A stretch of 64,000 nt of DNA from contig NYWU01000034.1 of assembly GCA_002685255.1 (NCBI GenBank), forward strand, positions 62,001-126,000. The letters run 5' to 3'. Positions 56,178 through 64,000 of the stretch are shown here, one piece after another (within the stretch, counting starts at the first letter, position 1; the number at the start of each line of letters is the position of its first letter). A program made the translations under genes and the position numbers. Under the pieces are notes generated by a model, which saw only the letters and a program-made list of their open reading frames with translations, made no database searches and had not been told where the DNA came from. Source of the DNA: Idiomarinaceae bacterium (GTDB taxonomy: Bacteria; Pseudomonadota; Gammaproteobacteria; Enterobacterales; Alteromonadaceae).

Positions 56178-57035
56178 ATGGATTTAATTAACCGTATCTC
56201 GTCAGAGCAAAATCAGTTCAGCAAATCTGAACGTAAAGTAGCCGCATTGATTTTGCATGAGCCCGAACAGGCCATTCACCGAAGCATTGCCAGTTTGGCG
56301 GCTCTGGCGGAGGTCAGTGAACCGACCGTGAATCGGTTTTGTCGACGCTTGGGCTGCAAAGGCTATCCTGACTTTAAGCTGCAGTTGGCACAAAGCCTCG
56401 CACAGGGTACGCCATTCGTGAACCGAGATATCGAAGAAGACGACAATGTTGATCAAATCACACAAAAGATTTTTGACTCGACATTAAATGCGTTGAGTAT
56501 TGCGCGGCAGTCGCTGGATAGCCGCCCTATTGCTGCCACCGTTGAAGCCTTGGTGGGTGCTCGAAAAATCGCATTTTTTGGTTTCGGGGCGTCGGCCTCT
56601 GTGGCCCACGACGCACAGAATAAATTTGCCCGATTTGATACGCCATCGGTGTTTTCAGATGACCCACTTGTCCAACGTATGTGGGCTATAAATAGTGAAC
56701 CTCATGATGTCCTTGTTTGCATTAGTCACACAGGTCGCACAAAAGCACTTTGCGAAATAGCAGCCATTGCACACGACAATAAGGCAACGGTCATCGGTAT
56801 AACGGCACCGAATAGCCCGCTATCCGAAAACTGTCAATTGACCGTGTCGACAAACGTGCCCGAAGATACCGACCAATATATGCCAATGGCTTCTCGTATT
56901 GCTCAGCTAGTACTGATCGACGCAATTATTGCCGGTTACACATTGCAACGAGGACCAAAATTTAGAGAAAAACTCGCGCGTGTAAAAGAGGGTCTTAAGG
57001 GCTCCCGTTACAGCAAACAAGCCACAACAAAATAA
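56178..57035 (+). CDS. hexR: HexR, RpiR-family regulator of central carbon metabolism
   Basis: 285-residue regulator. The N-terminal RpiR helix-turn-helix contains LAALAEVSEPTVNRFCRRLG and KGYPDFKLQLAQSLAQGTP. The SIS domain, which senses KDPG in studied HexR proteins, has FFGFGASASVAHDAQNKFAR and CISHTGRTKALCE. Long stretches match E. coli HexR. A GTG three codons earlier is possible. It diverges from zwf and is followed 15 bases later by gapA, so it controls both flanking units in the usual arrangement. Confidence 0.95.
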   Translation: MDLINRISSEQNQFSKSERKVAALILHEPEQAIHRSIASLAALAEVSEPTVNRFCRRLGCKGYPDFKLQLAQSLAQGTPFVNRDIEEDDNVDQITQKIFDSTLNALSIARQSLDSRPIAATVEALVGARKIAFFGFGASASVAHDAQNKFARFDTPSVFSDDPLVQRMWAINSEPHDVLVCISHTGRTKALCEIAAIAHDNKATVIGITAPNSPLSENCQLTVSTNVPEDTDQYMPMASRIAQLVLIDAIIAGYTLQRGPKFREKLARVKEGLKGSRYSKQATTK

Positions 57036-57050
57036 TAGTTAGGAGTAGTT

Positions 57051-58109
57051 ATGCCCATCCGTATAGCAATAAATGGTTTTGGACGAATCGGAAAAAACAT
57101 TGTACGCGCTCTTTATGAACGCGATTTGACTGACCGTATCGAGCTCGTCGCGATTAATGACCTTGGCTCACCCGATGTGCTTGCACATCTGCTTCAATTT
57201 GACACGGTACACGGTCGATTTGCCGCACAAGTGGAAGCTGGCACAAATAGCTTGTCGATAGATAATCACACTGTCAGTGTTTACGCTGAGCGTGACCCAA
57301 GCCAGCTGCCCTGGCAGGCGCTAAACATTGATGTTGTACTCGAATGTACCGGCTTATTCACAGAACGCGATAAAGCTAAAGCACACATTGATGCCGGCGC
57401 GAAAAAAGTGATTATCTCTGCCCCGGGAAAAAACGTTGATGCCACTGTTGTCTTCGGTGTGAATGATGAAATTCTAACAGCGGACATGGATATTATTTCG
57501 AACGCCTCCTGTACAACTAACTGTTTGGCACCGGTGGCGAAAATACTGCACGAATCCCTGGGTATTGAGTCCGGGTTGATGACCACCGTGCATGCATACA
57601 CTAACGATCAGCGCTTAACTGACTCCTATCACAGCGACTTACAACGTGCCCGAGCGGCTGCACAAAACATGATTCCATCAAAAACAGGCGCAGCTGCCGC
57701 GGTTGGACTCGTGATTCCCGAGTTACAGGGTCGTTTTGATGGTTTGGCTGTGCGTGTCCCGACCCCGAATGTGTCTTTAGTGGACCTCAACTTTATCGCA
57801 GCACGTGATACAACCGTAGAAGAGGTGAACGCTATCGTTAAAGCCGCTACAAACCAAGCGCCTATGAGCCAGGTCTTGGCGATCAACGAGTTACCTTTGG
57901 TCTCCTCTGACTACAATCATAATGATCATTCGAGTATTTTTGATGCGCGCCAAACTCGGGTCAATGGACGGTTAGTTAAAGTGATGGCGTGGTACGACAA
58001 TGAGTGGGGCTTTAGTAATCGTATGCTTGATAATACAATAGCTCTGATGAATGCGGCGTCCAAAAAGGTTGTCACAAATTCGAAACAAGAAGTTAATACC
58101 ACACATTGA
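57051..58109 (+). CDS. gapA: Glyceraldehyde-3-phosphate dehydrogenase (type I)
   Basis: 352-residue GAPDH (E. coli 331; the extra length is a C-terminal tail). NAD-binding [15 protein letters not shown] is at the start, and [20 protein letters not shown] keeps the NAD-favouring aspartate. The active-site cysteine is in [12 protein letters not shown], then [10 protein letters not shown] with the catalytic His. A TTAGGAG site precedes the ATG and the gene follows hexR directly. Placed here it takes the triose product of Eda, so a HexR-controlled catabolic role is likely. Other Gap paralogs probably exist elsewhere. Confidence 0.93.
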   Translation: MPIRIAINGFGRIGKNIVRALYERDLTDRIELVAINDLGSPDVLAHLLQFDTVHGRFAAQVEAGTNSLSIDNHTVSVYAERDPSQLPWQALNIDVVLECTGLFTERDKAKAHIDAGAKKVIISAPGKNVDATVVFGVNDEILTADMDIISNASCTTNCLAPVAKILHESLGIESGLMTTVHAYTNDQRLTDSYHSDLQRARAAAQNMIPSKTGAAAAVGLVIPELQGRFDGLAVRVPTPNVSLVDLNFIAARDTTVEEVNAIVKAATNQAPMSQVLAINELPLVSSDYNHNDHSSIFDARQTRVNGRLVKVMAWYDNEWGFSNRMLDNTIALMNAASKKVVTNSKQEVNTTH

Positions 58110-58133
58110 CGTTGTTAATTTTTTGTTCTAGTT

Positions 58134-58149
58134 TGTGAAAGCGCTTACA
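58134..58149. promoter_or_regulatory. LacI-family-type operator upstream of the laminarinase
   Basis: TGTGAAAGCGCTTACA, centred on the palindrome AAGCGCTT, 48 bases before the laminarinase start. Alteromonadales sugar regulators of the LacI family bind sites with this centre. No LacI-type gene lies in the window. Confidence 0.55.
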
Positions 58150-58196
58150 TTTTCAACGCAGCCGTACAACAAGAACGATGAATCAGGAATTCAATT

Positions 58197-60830
58197 ATGA
58201 ACCCGATAACAACAAAAATACGCCCTATTGCCGCAGCGCTAGTTGCGCTCGGCCTCGTAGGGTGTGGTGGCGACAGTGTCGAAACCAACACTGACTACAC
58301 CCAAATTGATACCACTGCTCCCGTTGAGGACTGGGAACTTGTTTGGAGTGACGAGTTCGACGGTGACAGTATTGACGAACGTAAATGGAACTTTGAAGTC
58401 AACTGCCAGGGTGGCGGCAATAATGAGCAACAATGCTACACCGACAGTCCTGACAATGCGTATGTTTCAGATGATACTTTGAAAATAGTTGCCCTTCCGG
58501 CTGAAGAAGGTGCTGAGAAGCCTTATACATCAGCACGTTTAAACAGCAAAATGAAAGGTGACTTTAAGTACGGCCGTATCGAAGTGCGCGCAAAAATGCC
58601 ATCAGGACAAGGTAGTTGGCCCGCAGTTTGGATGATGCCAACCGATTCAGTTTATGGTACTTGGCCGAAATCCGGCGAAATTGATATTGTCGAAGCCGTT
58701 AATCTTAAAACGACCGACGAAGAAGGTAATGTTGAGAACAACATTCACGGCACCCTACACTACGGTAGCGAATGGCCTGATAACGATTCTTCGGGCAAGT
58801 CATACGCTGTAGAGGGCAATCCAGCAGACGAATTCCACACCTATGCTATCGAGTGGCAGCAAGGTGAAATTCGTTGGTACGTGGACGACTACCTCTACGC
58901 AACCCAAATGGAGTCCACCGTTCGCTACAACAGCAAAGGCGAAGCCATTGGTCTAAACCACCAAGGTTGGTATACCGAATTTTATAACCAAAGCACTGGT
59001 GAGCTTGAAGTTGCATACGGTCCTGAGCCTTTCGACCAGCGCTTTTATCTCATCATGAACCTTGCAGTAGGCGGTGATTGGCCTGAAAACGTCAATAACT
59101 TGGGTATCGATGAAAGCGCTTTCTCAGAAGGTCAAACGTTAGAAATCGATTATGTTCGCGTTTTCCAGTGTTCACAAAACCCTGATACGGGCAAAGGTTG
59201 TGAAACCGTTCGTGCAGGTTATAAAGACGAAGAAACTCTTGTAACCGGTAAAGCCCCTATTCCAGTACCCCCGAGTACAACTATCCCCGACACACTCACC
59301 ATTTTTGACGGCACGCCTAACCCCGCCTGGCCTGCGTGGGATTGCTGTGGTGGTTCAACACCTGAACTAGTCAGTGATGCAGATAAAGGTGATGTGTATA
59401 AGTTTGTGGTTAACGAAACACCTACCGTGAATGGCTTTGTCAGTCGCGAAGCATTCATCGAAGACGAAACCGTTTCTCCACAACCTTACGATGCAACGCA
59501 AATTATTGAGTCAGGTTACTTCACTTTCGATTTAAAAGTGGTCACCCCACCAAGCAATGGCAGTGCAGAATGGCTATTTAAAGTTGAAAGTAACGACGCT
59601 CAAACCGCAGGGCAGGTACCATTAACAGCGAGTGAAGAAGGTGTTGCGCCCACTGTAGGCGAATGGCAAACCTATACCTTTCCAATCCAAACACTGGTTG
59701 ACGCTGGCTTAGAGCCTACTGCAATCGATGTGTTAATGATCTTCCCGACATGGGATATGGGTAATGGCGCCGAATACCTCGTTACCAACGCTGAGATCGT
59801 GTCACCAGAAGCAGCCTCACCTGAACTGGTTTTATTTGGTGACAGCGAAAATCCTGACTGGCCGATGTGGGACTGTTGTGGTGGCACAACGCCCGTTGTT
59901 GTTACTGATGAAGAACGTGGTAATGTCGCGGAGTTTTCTGTCGGTGCTGAACCCGCAGTATTGGGCTTTAAGCCCCCCGAAGATTCAGGCATCAAATTTG
60001 ATGCGAGCGCTCTAATGGTCGAAGGTGTCGTTCAGTTCGATTTAAAAGTCGTTGAGTCACCGTCCAATCCTGACGCTGTCTGGAAATTCAAAATTGAATC
60101 CAATAATGCTGAGTCAGCGCTTGAACTCGACCTCACTGCGGGCAGTGGTGGCGCAGAGCCGGTCGTCGGTGAATGGCAAACCTATACCTTTAGTTTGCAA
60201 GAAATCGCCAATCAAGACTTTGACCTCTCGGCAATCGACGTTGTCATGATTTACCCTGCTTGGGGTACTGGTGAAGGCGCTGTCTACCGTGTTGATGAGG
60301 CACGCATTTATAACCCGAGTGCTGGGCAGGAAGGCTTGGCTATATTCGAAGAGTCTTTGAATGAGGACTGGAATCTGTTTGACTGCTGTGCCGGCTCAAC
60401 GCCTGGTGTCGTTGATAGTGGCGATGACCATGGACAAGTCACTGAGTTTGTTATTCAAAGCAACCCAGAGACGGTGCTCGGCTTCCAAGCTAAAGAAGAC
60501 GTTTCATTTGATGCTTCGGCCATGCTAGCTAACGGTGCAATCAGTTTCGACATGCGAGTTTTAAGTCAGCCCGAAGGCGCTGACGCACAATGGTTGTTTA
60601 AAGTTGAATCAAGCGATAGCAGTGTTTTCGTAGAAGTTCCTTTGGCGAGTGGCAACTATGGCGAAGAGCCCGTTGCAGGCGAATGGGCAACATACAACTT
60701 TACACTACAGTCACTGTTTGACGCCGGTTTAGACATCAGCGATATCAAAACCATTATGATTTTCCCAACCTGGGGTCAGTCGCTCGGTGCTGAGTATCAA
60801 TTGGATAACTTAGTCATCGATAACTTCTAA
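58197..60830 (+). CDS. GH16 beta-glucanase (laminarinase-like) lipoprotein with three C-terminal repeats
   Basis: 877-residue surface or periplasmic lipoprotein: lipobox LVGC with Cys23, followed by Gly-Gly-Asp, consistent with outer-membrane sorting. The GH16 catalytic domain spans about 45-325, with the nucleophile and acid-base pair Glu161 and Glu166 in GEIDIVE and upstream GSWPAVWMMP. VRVFQCSQNPDTGKGCE ends the domain. Then come three repeats of about 170 residues, each with a D-C-C-[GA]-G-[ST]-T-P block at residues 382, 559 and 729. They look like beta-sandwich carbohydrate-binding modules but I cannot name the family. A TonB receptor follows 30 bases later. Confidence 0.9.
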   Translation: MNPITTKIRPIAAALVALGLVGCGGDSVETNTDYTQIDTTAPVEDWELVWSDEFDGDSIDERKWNFEVNCQGGGNNEQQCYTDSPDNAYVSDDTLKIVALPAEEGAEKPYTSARLNSKMKGDFKYGRIEVRAKMPSGQGSWPAVWMMPTDSVYGTWPKSGEIDIVEAVNLKTTDEEGNVENNIHGTLHYGSEWPDNDSSGKSYAVEGNPADEFHTYAIEWQQGEIRWYVDDYLYATQMESTVRYNSKGEAIGLNHQGWYTEFYNQSTGELEVAYGPEPFDQRFYLIMNLAVGGDWPENVNNLGIDESAFSEGQTLEIDYVRVFQCSQNPDTGKGCETVRAGYKDEETLVTGKAPIPVPPSTTIPDTLTIFDGTPNPAWPAWDCCGGSTPELVSDADKGDVYKFVVNETPTVNGFVSREAFIEDETVSPQPYDATQIIESGYFTFDLKVVTPPSNGSAEWLFKVESNDAQTAGQVPLTASEEGVAPTVGEWQTYTFPIQTLVDAGLEPTAIDVLMIFPTWDMGNGAEYLVTNAEIVSPEAASPELVLFGDSENPDWPMWDCCGGTTPVVVTDEERGNVAEFSVGAEPAVLGFKPPEDSGIKFDASALMVEGVVQFDLKVVESPSNPDAVWKFKIESNNAESALELDLTAGSGGAEPVVGEWQTYTFSLQEIANQDFDLSAIDVVMIYPAWGTGEGAVYRVDEARIYNPSAGQEGLAIFEESLNEDWNLFDCCAGSTPGVVDSGDDHGQVTEFVIQSNPETVLGFQAKEDVSFDASAMLANGAISFDMRVLSQPEGADAQWLFKVESSDSSVFVEVPLASGNYGEEPVAGEWATYNFTLQSLFDAGLDISDIKTIMIFPTWGQSLGAEYQLDNLVIDNF

Positions 60831-60860
60831 GCAGTACGACAAACAGAAATGGATAGAACA

Positions 60861-63824
60861 ATGAAAAAACCAATGACGTTTAGCATAAGTCCTGTTGCAA
60901 CGGCAGTGTCACTCGTACTGACCGCAGGTCTCGCGTTTCCTGTATACGCACAAGATCAAGGACAAGATAACGAAGAGAAAGCCAAAGAAGAGTCCATTGA
61001 AGTCATTAATGTCAGTGGTATTCGCGGCAGTTTAGCACGCTCAACTGACTTTAAACGTCAGTCGAGCGGTGTCGTGGATGCCATTTCGGCAGAAGAAATG
61101 GGTAAATTCCCTGATACCAATTTGGCAGAATCACTGCAGCGTATTACCGGTGTATCGGTAAGTCGAAACGACGGCGAAGGCAGCCAGATTACAGTGCGTG
61201 GATTTGGTCCAGAGTTTAACTTAATTACGTTAAATAACCGCCAGATGCCAGGCACAGGTTTTACTCGCTCATATAGTCTAGAAGCCCTCTCTTCTGAAGG
61301 TGTAACAGCTCTGGAAGTGTATAAAACAGCTCGAGCAGACACGCCGAGTGGCGGTTTAGGCGCAACAGTGAATATTGTCACCACGCGTCCGTTCCAGCAC
61401 TCTGGGCAGAAGTTCGTAGTCATGGGTAAGGCGCTACACGATAGTTCAGTCGAGAAAGGCGATAGCGTGACGCCAGAACTGGCTGCGGTATACAGTAATA
61501 CGTTTGCCGACGACATGTTTGGTGTGTCAGTCTCGGTATCTCAACAACGCCGCGATTTTCGTCAACAGTATGCCAATATTCAAGGTTGGCAGGCGAACGT
61601 AGGTTTACCGGATCTTGACGAGGGGGACTACGTTGACCCCCGCCCGATTGGCGAGGATGGTGAACGTATTGGCAACCACTTCTTCCCGAAAGATATGAAC
61701 TATGGCTTTACCGACGTTCAAAACGAACGCACCAATGGCCAAGTAACATTTCAATTTGCGCCCACCGACACCATGGTGTTCACCGCTGATTACACGGGTT
61801 CACGTCGAACCTCGGGTCGTGTCGGATTCGGCTGGGGCATTTGGAACGAATTTGGTGGCAACATCAACTCGTATATCTTAGATGAGAACGGCACGGCCGT
61901 TTACGCCGATATCGCGGGCAATGACGCCTCATTTACTGCAAACTGGGATACCACTGAAATCGAAGCGGACTCAGTCGGTTTGAACCTGACATGGGACATT
62001 ACCCCCGACTTCCGGCTTTGGGTCGATGCACATGACTCAAGCAACAGCATCGACAACGGTGCTGATCCAGGTCTTGGTTCCAATGGTCAAATCATTATGG
62101 GCTCTGACCAGCTGCAAACCAAAATCTACGACTATCGTAACGGCGAAATCCCTCAAGCAAGCGTACTTTGGAACAATGGGACTTCGGTGCTAGCGCCAAA
62201 CGAAATTGGCTCTAACTTTGGTCAATTCATTCACTCCCCAGGTGAGTCAAACGTAAAACAGTATCAGGTTGAAGGTACTTGGTATAACTCTGTGCTGGAT
62301 ATCCCTCTGGTTTCTGTGAAAGCGGGTATCTCACGTACCGACCAAGATATGGGTGGTTACGAAGCGTGGAGTGGTTTACGCGGTGGACCCGGCTTCAGCC
62401 CGAGCTTCGCCGAAATATTCCCTGACGGCATGTTCGAGTACCATGATACCAGTGGCTTTTTAGACGAATTTGAAGGCGGTGGTTCTGATTTAGCACAGAA
62501 CTACTATTACACCTACGATTATAACGAAGCGCTGGCGCGCCATGTCGCTTATCTAACCGAAGATCTGATGGGTGCCGATGAATTCGTCGCTGATGCGTAT
62601 TATGATGGTATCGATAGTCAAAGTTACGTGCGCGAACAAACCGACGCTATCTTCCTGCAATCAGAGTGGGAGTTTATGATCGGTTCGTTCTTAACCGAGC
62701 TCAATGTTGGTGTTCGCTACGAGACCACGGATGTTACTAGTACTGTACGTCAACGTGTTGAACAACAAGTCAATTGGGTGAGCGCTTCAGAGTGGATCAT
62801 GCAATACGAGCAAGGTGATGCAACCTTCTTAACGCAAACCGGCGAACACGATGTGTTCTTGCCGATGCTCGACTTGAAGGTTAACTTCACCGATCAATTG
62901 ATTGGTCGCTTCTCTACGGGTAAAACCATCTCTCGTGCTCCGTTAGGCGCACTGGCAGGCGGTCGTAGCTTATCAGCGAGTCCAAAACCTGGCGCACGCA
63001 CAGGTAGCTCAGGTAACCCTAACCTGTTGCCATTTGAGTCAACCAACCTCGACTTAGCCATCGAATATTATTATGGCGAAGGTAGCTACGCATCGGTTGG
63101 TTACTTTAAAAAGGATGTTGATAACTTTGTTCAAACCACCATCACCGAAACGACCGTAGAAGGTTTGCGTGACATCTTTGAAGGGCCTCGCTATCAGCAG
63201 GCTGTCGCTGATGTTGAGGCACGCGGTGATCAAGCCACCAGTACGGCAATCTTTGAGCAAATGATAGCCAACGGCTACGGTAATGCAGATGGTGCTATTG
63301 AACCGAATGCAGATGACCCTTTAATTGTTTGGAGCATTAGTCGTCCGAGCAACACCGATAGTAAGAGCGTAGACGGCTTTGAAATTGCAGCTCAGCACCT
63401 CTTTGGTCGGTCGGGTTTTGGTTTAGCTGCCAACGCAACATTCGTCGATGGCGATGTACGTTTTGATGTGACTAGCCTCGAGCAGCAAGCACCGCTTACA
63501 GGATTAAGTGACTCAGCCAACTTTCAAGCATTCTATGAGAAAGATGGTTGGTCTGTCCGCGCTACATACGCTTGGCGCGATAGCTACCTGATTGGTGTTG
63601 GTCAAGCACAAGGTTCTTCAGATGCGCCACCACAGTTCGCTAAGTCATATGGACAATGGGACTTAAGTGTTAACTATGACGTGACTGAAAAGCTAACGGT
63701 ATTCTTTGAAGGTATTAACCTCAACAACGAAACCGAAGAAGGTTACGGGCGTTACGAAGAGCAGTTTTTATTCGCACGTCAATACGGTCCGCGTTACGCA
63801 GTCGGTGCACGTTACACCTTCTAA
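60861..63824 (+). CDS. TonB-dependent receptor, probable oligosaccharide (laminarin) importer
   Basis: 987-residue outer-membrane TonB-dependent transporter of the large carbohydrate type. Signal peptide 1-31 (ending VYAQD), then a TonB-box-like IEVINVSGIRGSLARS. The plug has DTNLAESLQRITGVSVSR and ITVRGFGPEFNLITLNNRQM. The beta barrel ends with the C-terminal phenylalanine (YAVGARYTF). A start four codons earlier is possible. Its position straight after the GH16 laminarinase and under the same likely operator suggests uptake of beta-glucan oligosaccharides. Confidence 0.92.
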   Translation: MKKPMTFSISPVATAVSLVLTAGLAFPVYAQDQGQDNEEKAKEESIEVINVSGIRGSLARSTDFKRQSSGVVDAISAEEMGKFPDTNLAESLQRITGVSVSRNDGEGSQITVRGFGPEFNLITLNNRQMPGTGFTRSYSLEALSSEGVTALEVYKTARADTPSGGLGATVNIVTTRPFQHSGQKFVVMGKALHDSSVEKGDSVTPELAAVYSNTFADDMFGVSVSVSQQRRDFRQQYANIQGWQANVGLPDLDEGDYVDPRPIGEDGERIGNHFFPKDMNYGFTDVQNERTNGQVTFQFAPTDTMVFTADYTGSRRTSGRVGFGWGIWNEFGGNINSYILDENGTAVYADIAGNDASFTANWDTTEIEADSVGLNLTWDITPDFRLWVDAHDSSNSIDNGADPGLGSNGQIIMGSDQLQTKIYDYRNGEIPQASVLWNNGTSVLAPNEIGSNFGQFIHSPGESNVKQYQVEGTWYNSVLDIPLVSVKAGISRTDQDMGGYEAWSGLRGGPGFSPSFAEIFPDGMFEYHDTSGFLDEFEGGGSDLAQNYYYTYDYNEALARHVAYLTEDLMGADEFVADAYYDGIDSQSYVREQTDAIFLQSEWEFMIGSFLTELNVGVRYETTDVTSTVRQRVEQQVNWVSASEWIMQYEQGDATFLTQTGEHDVFLPMLDLKVNFTDQLIGRFSTGKTISRAPLGALAGGRSLSASPKPGARTGSSGNPNLLPFESTNLDLAIEYYYGEGSYASVGYFKKDVDNFVQTTITETTVEGLRDIFEGPRYQQAVADVEARGDQATSTAIFEQMIANGYGNADGAIEPNADDPLIVWSISRPSNTDSKSVDGFEIAAQHLFGRSGFGLAANATFVDGDVRFDVTSLEQQAPLTGLSDSANFQAFYEKDGWSVRATYAWRDSYLIGVGQAQGSSDAPPQFAKSYGQWDLSVNYDVTEKLTVFFEGINLNNETEEGYGRYEEQFLFARQYGPRYAVGARYTF

Positions 63825-63838
63825 GCTTGCGTAACTCA

Positions 63839-63872
63839 GTTGCTTGTTGTCTTCCCTGGACCAACAAGCAAC
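63839..63872. repeat. Perfect 11-base hairpin after the TonB receptor
   Basis: GTTGCTTGTTG and CAACAAGCAAC separated by 12 bases. It lies 14 bases after the receptor stop and just before the terminator, and may protect the mRNA 3' end. Confidence 0.6.
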
Positions 63873-63880
63873 ACCCATTA

Positions 63881-63912
63881 AAAAGGCCAGCTAAATTATT
63901 AGCTGGCTTTTT
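63881..63912 (+). terminator. Intrinsic terminator of the laminarinase-receptor unit
   Basis: GCCAGCTAA / TTAGCTGGC, a 9-base perfect stem with a 4-base loop, followed by TTTTT. The last 88 bases of the window hold no gene I can support. Confidence 0.88.
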
Positions 63913-64000
63913 CTTTTGCCTTATCAGCGTTCAACGAGCGAATTAATTTTTACCGCTCGACAAACATAGTGCTTCAGCGTTTATGTTTTTGGTTACTTGC

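Noticed and set aside
63943-64000. Possible C-terminal end of a convergent minus-strand gene
   Set aside because: About 18 codons are open to a TAA, too few to recognise a protein or exclude chance.

Overview
The window is a contiguous piece of chromosome from a gammaproteobacterium, most likely a marine, Alteromonadales-like heterotroph. This rests on gene content and order: gyrA-ubiG-HAD phosphatase-nrdAB-yfaE, thrS-infC-rpmI-rplT-pheST-ihfA, a HexR-type Entner-Doudoroff locus, and a laminarinase paired with a long TonB-dependent receptor. No insertion sequence, prophage, integron or CRISPR array is visible. Genes are dense and the base composition looks uniform by eye.

Layout. 1-8 kb: the N-terminal part of gyrA (minus), then ubiG, a HAD phosphatase and the class Ia ribonucleotide reductase set nrdA-nrdB-yfaE-grxA (plus), preceded by two NrdR boxes. 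8-16.6 kb: hrpA and a periplasmic Thr-nucleophile asparaginase (minus), a 79-residue unknown, sbcB and a GMC oxidoreductase (plus). 16.6-21.7 kb: an RND/MMPL transporter and a YCF48-like beta-propeller (minus), divergent from a DUF1329 protein. 21.7-25 kb: a beta-hydroxyacid dehydrogenase, cmoM, a Nif3 protein and two small unknowns.

25-35.5 kb is the most coherent accessory system. A tightly packed ten-gene minus-strand run encodes a TudS-YbgA fusion, a photolyase, a SnoaL/NTF2-like protein, an SDR, an FAD oxidoreductase, DUF1365, a cyclopropane-fatty-acid-synthase-like methyltransferase, DUF2878, a chalcone-isomerase-like protein and a DUF3833 lipoprotein. It diverges from a LON-domain gene and an ECF sigma factor with its ChrR zinc/cupin anti-sigma factor. 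This is the gene set known from singlet-oxygen (RpoE-ChrR) responses, and it joins light-damage repair to membrane-lipid modification.

35.5-42.4 kb: the translation cluster thrS-infC-rpmI-rplT-pheS-pheT-ihfA (minus), with infC starting at AUU. 42.6-50.4 kb: a DMT transporter, a CPXCG zinc ribbon, riboflavin synthase, a DUF3080 lipoprotein, tRNA-Val(GAC), a CurA-like reductase, a small XRE regulator with its membrane partner, a diguanylate cyclase and a membrane-anchored Mrr-type nuclease (the last two each carry an apparent single-base frameshift), and a dimeric dUTPase.

50.4-64 kb is a carbon-use region. zwf-pgl-edd-glk-eda (minus) diverges from hexR-gapA (plus) across two HexR-like boxes. 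Then a LacI-type operator precedes a GH16 laminarinase lipoprotein with three C-terminal repeats and a TonB-dependent receptor. The logic appears to be glucan capture and cleavage at the outer membrane, glucose phosphorylation by Glk, and breakdown through the Entner-Doudoroff route and GapA under HexR. Family names come from recognising protein motifs; no search was run.
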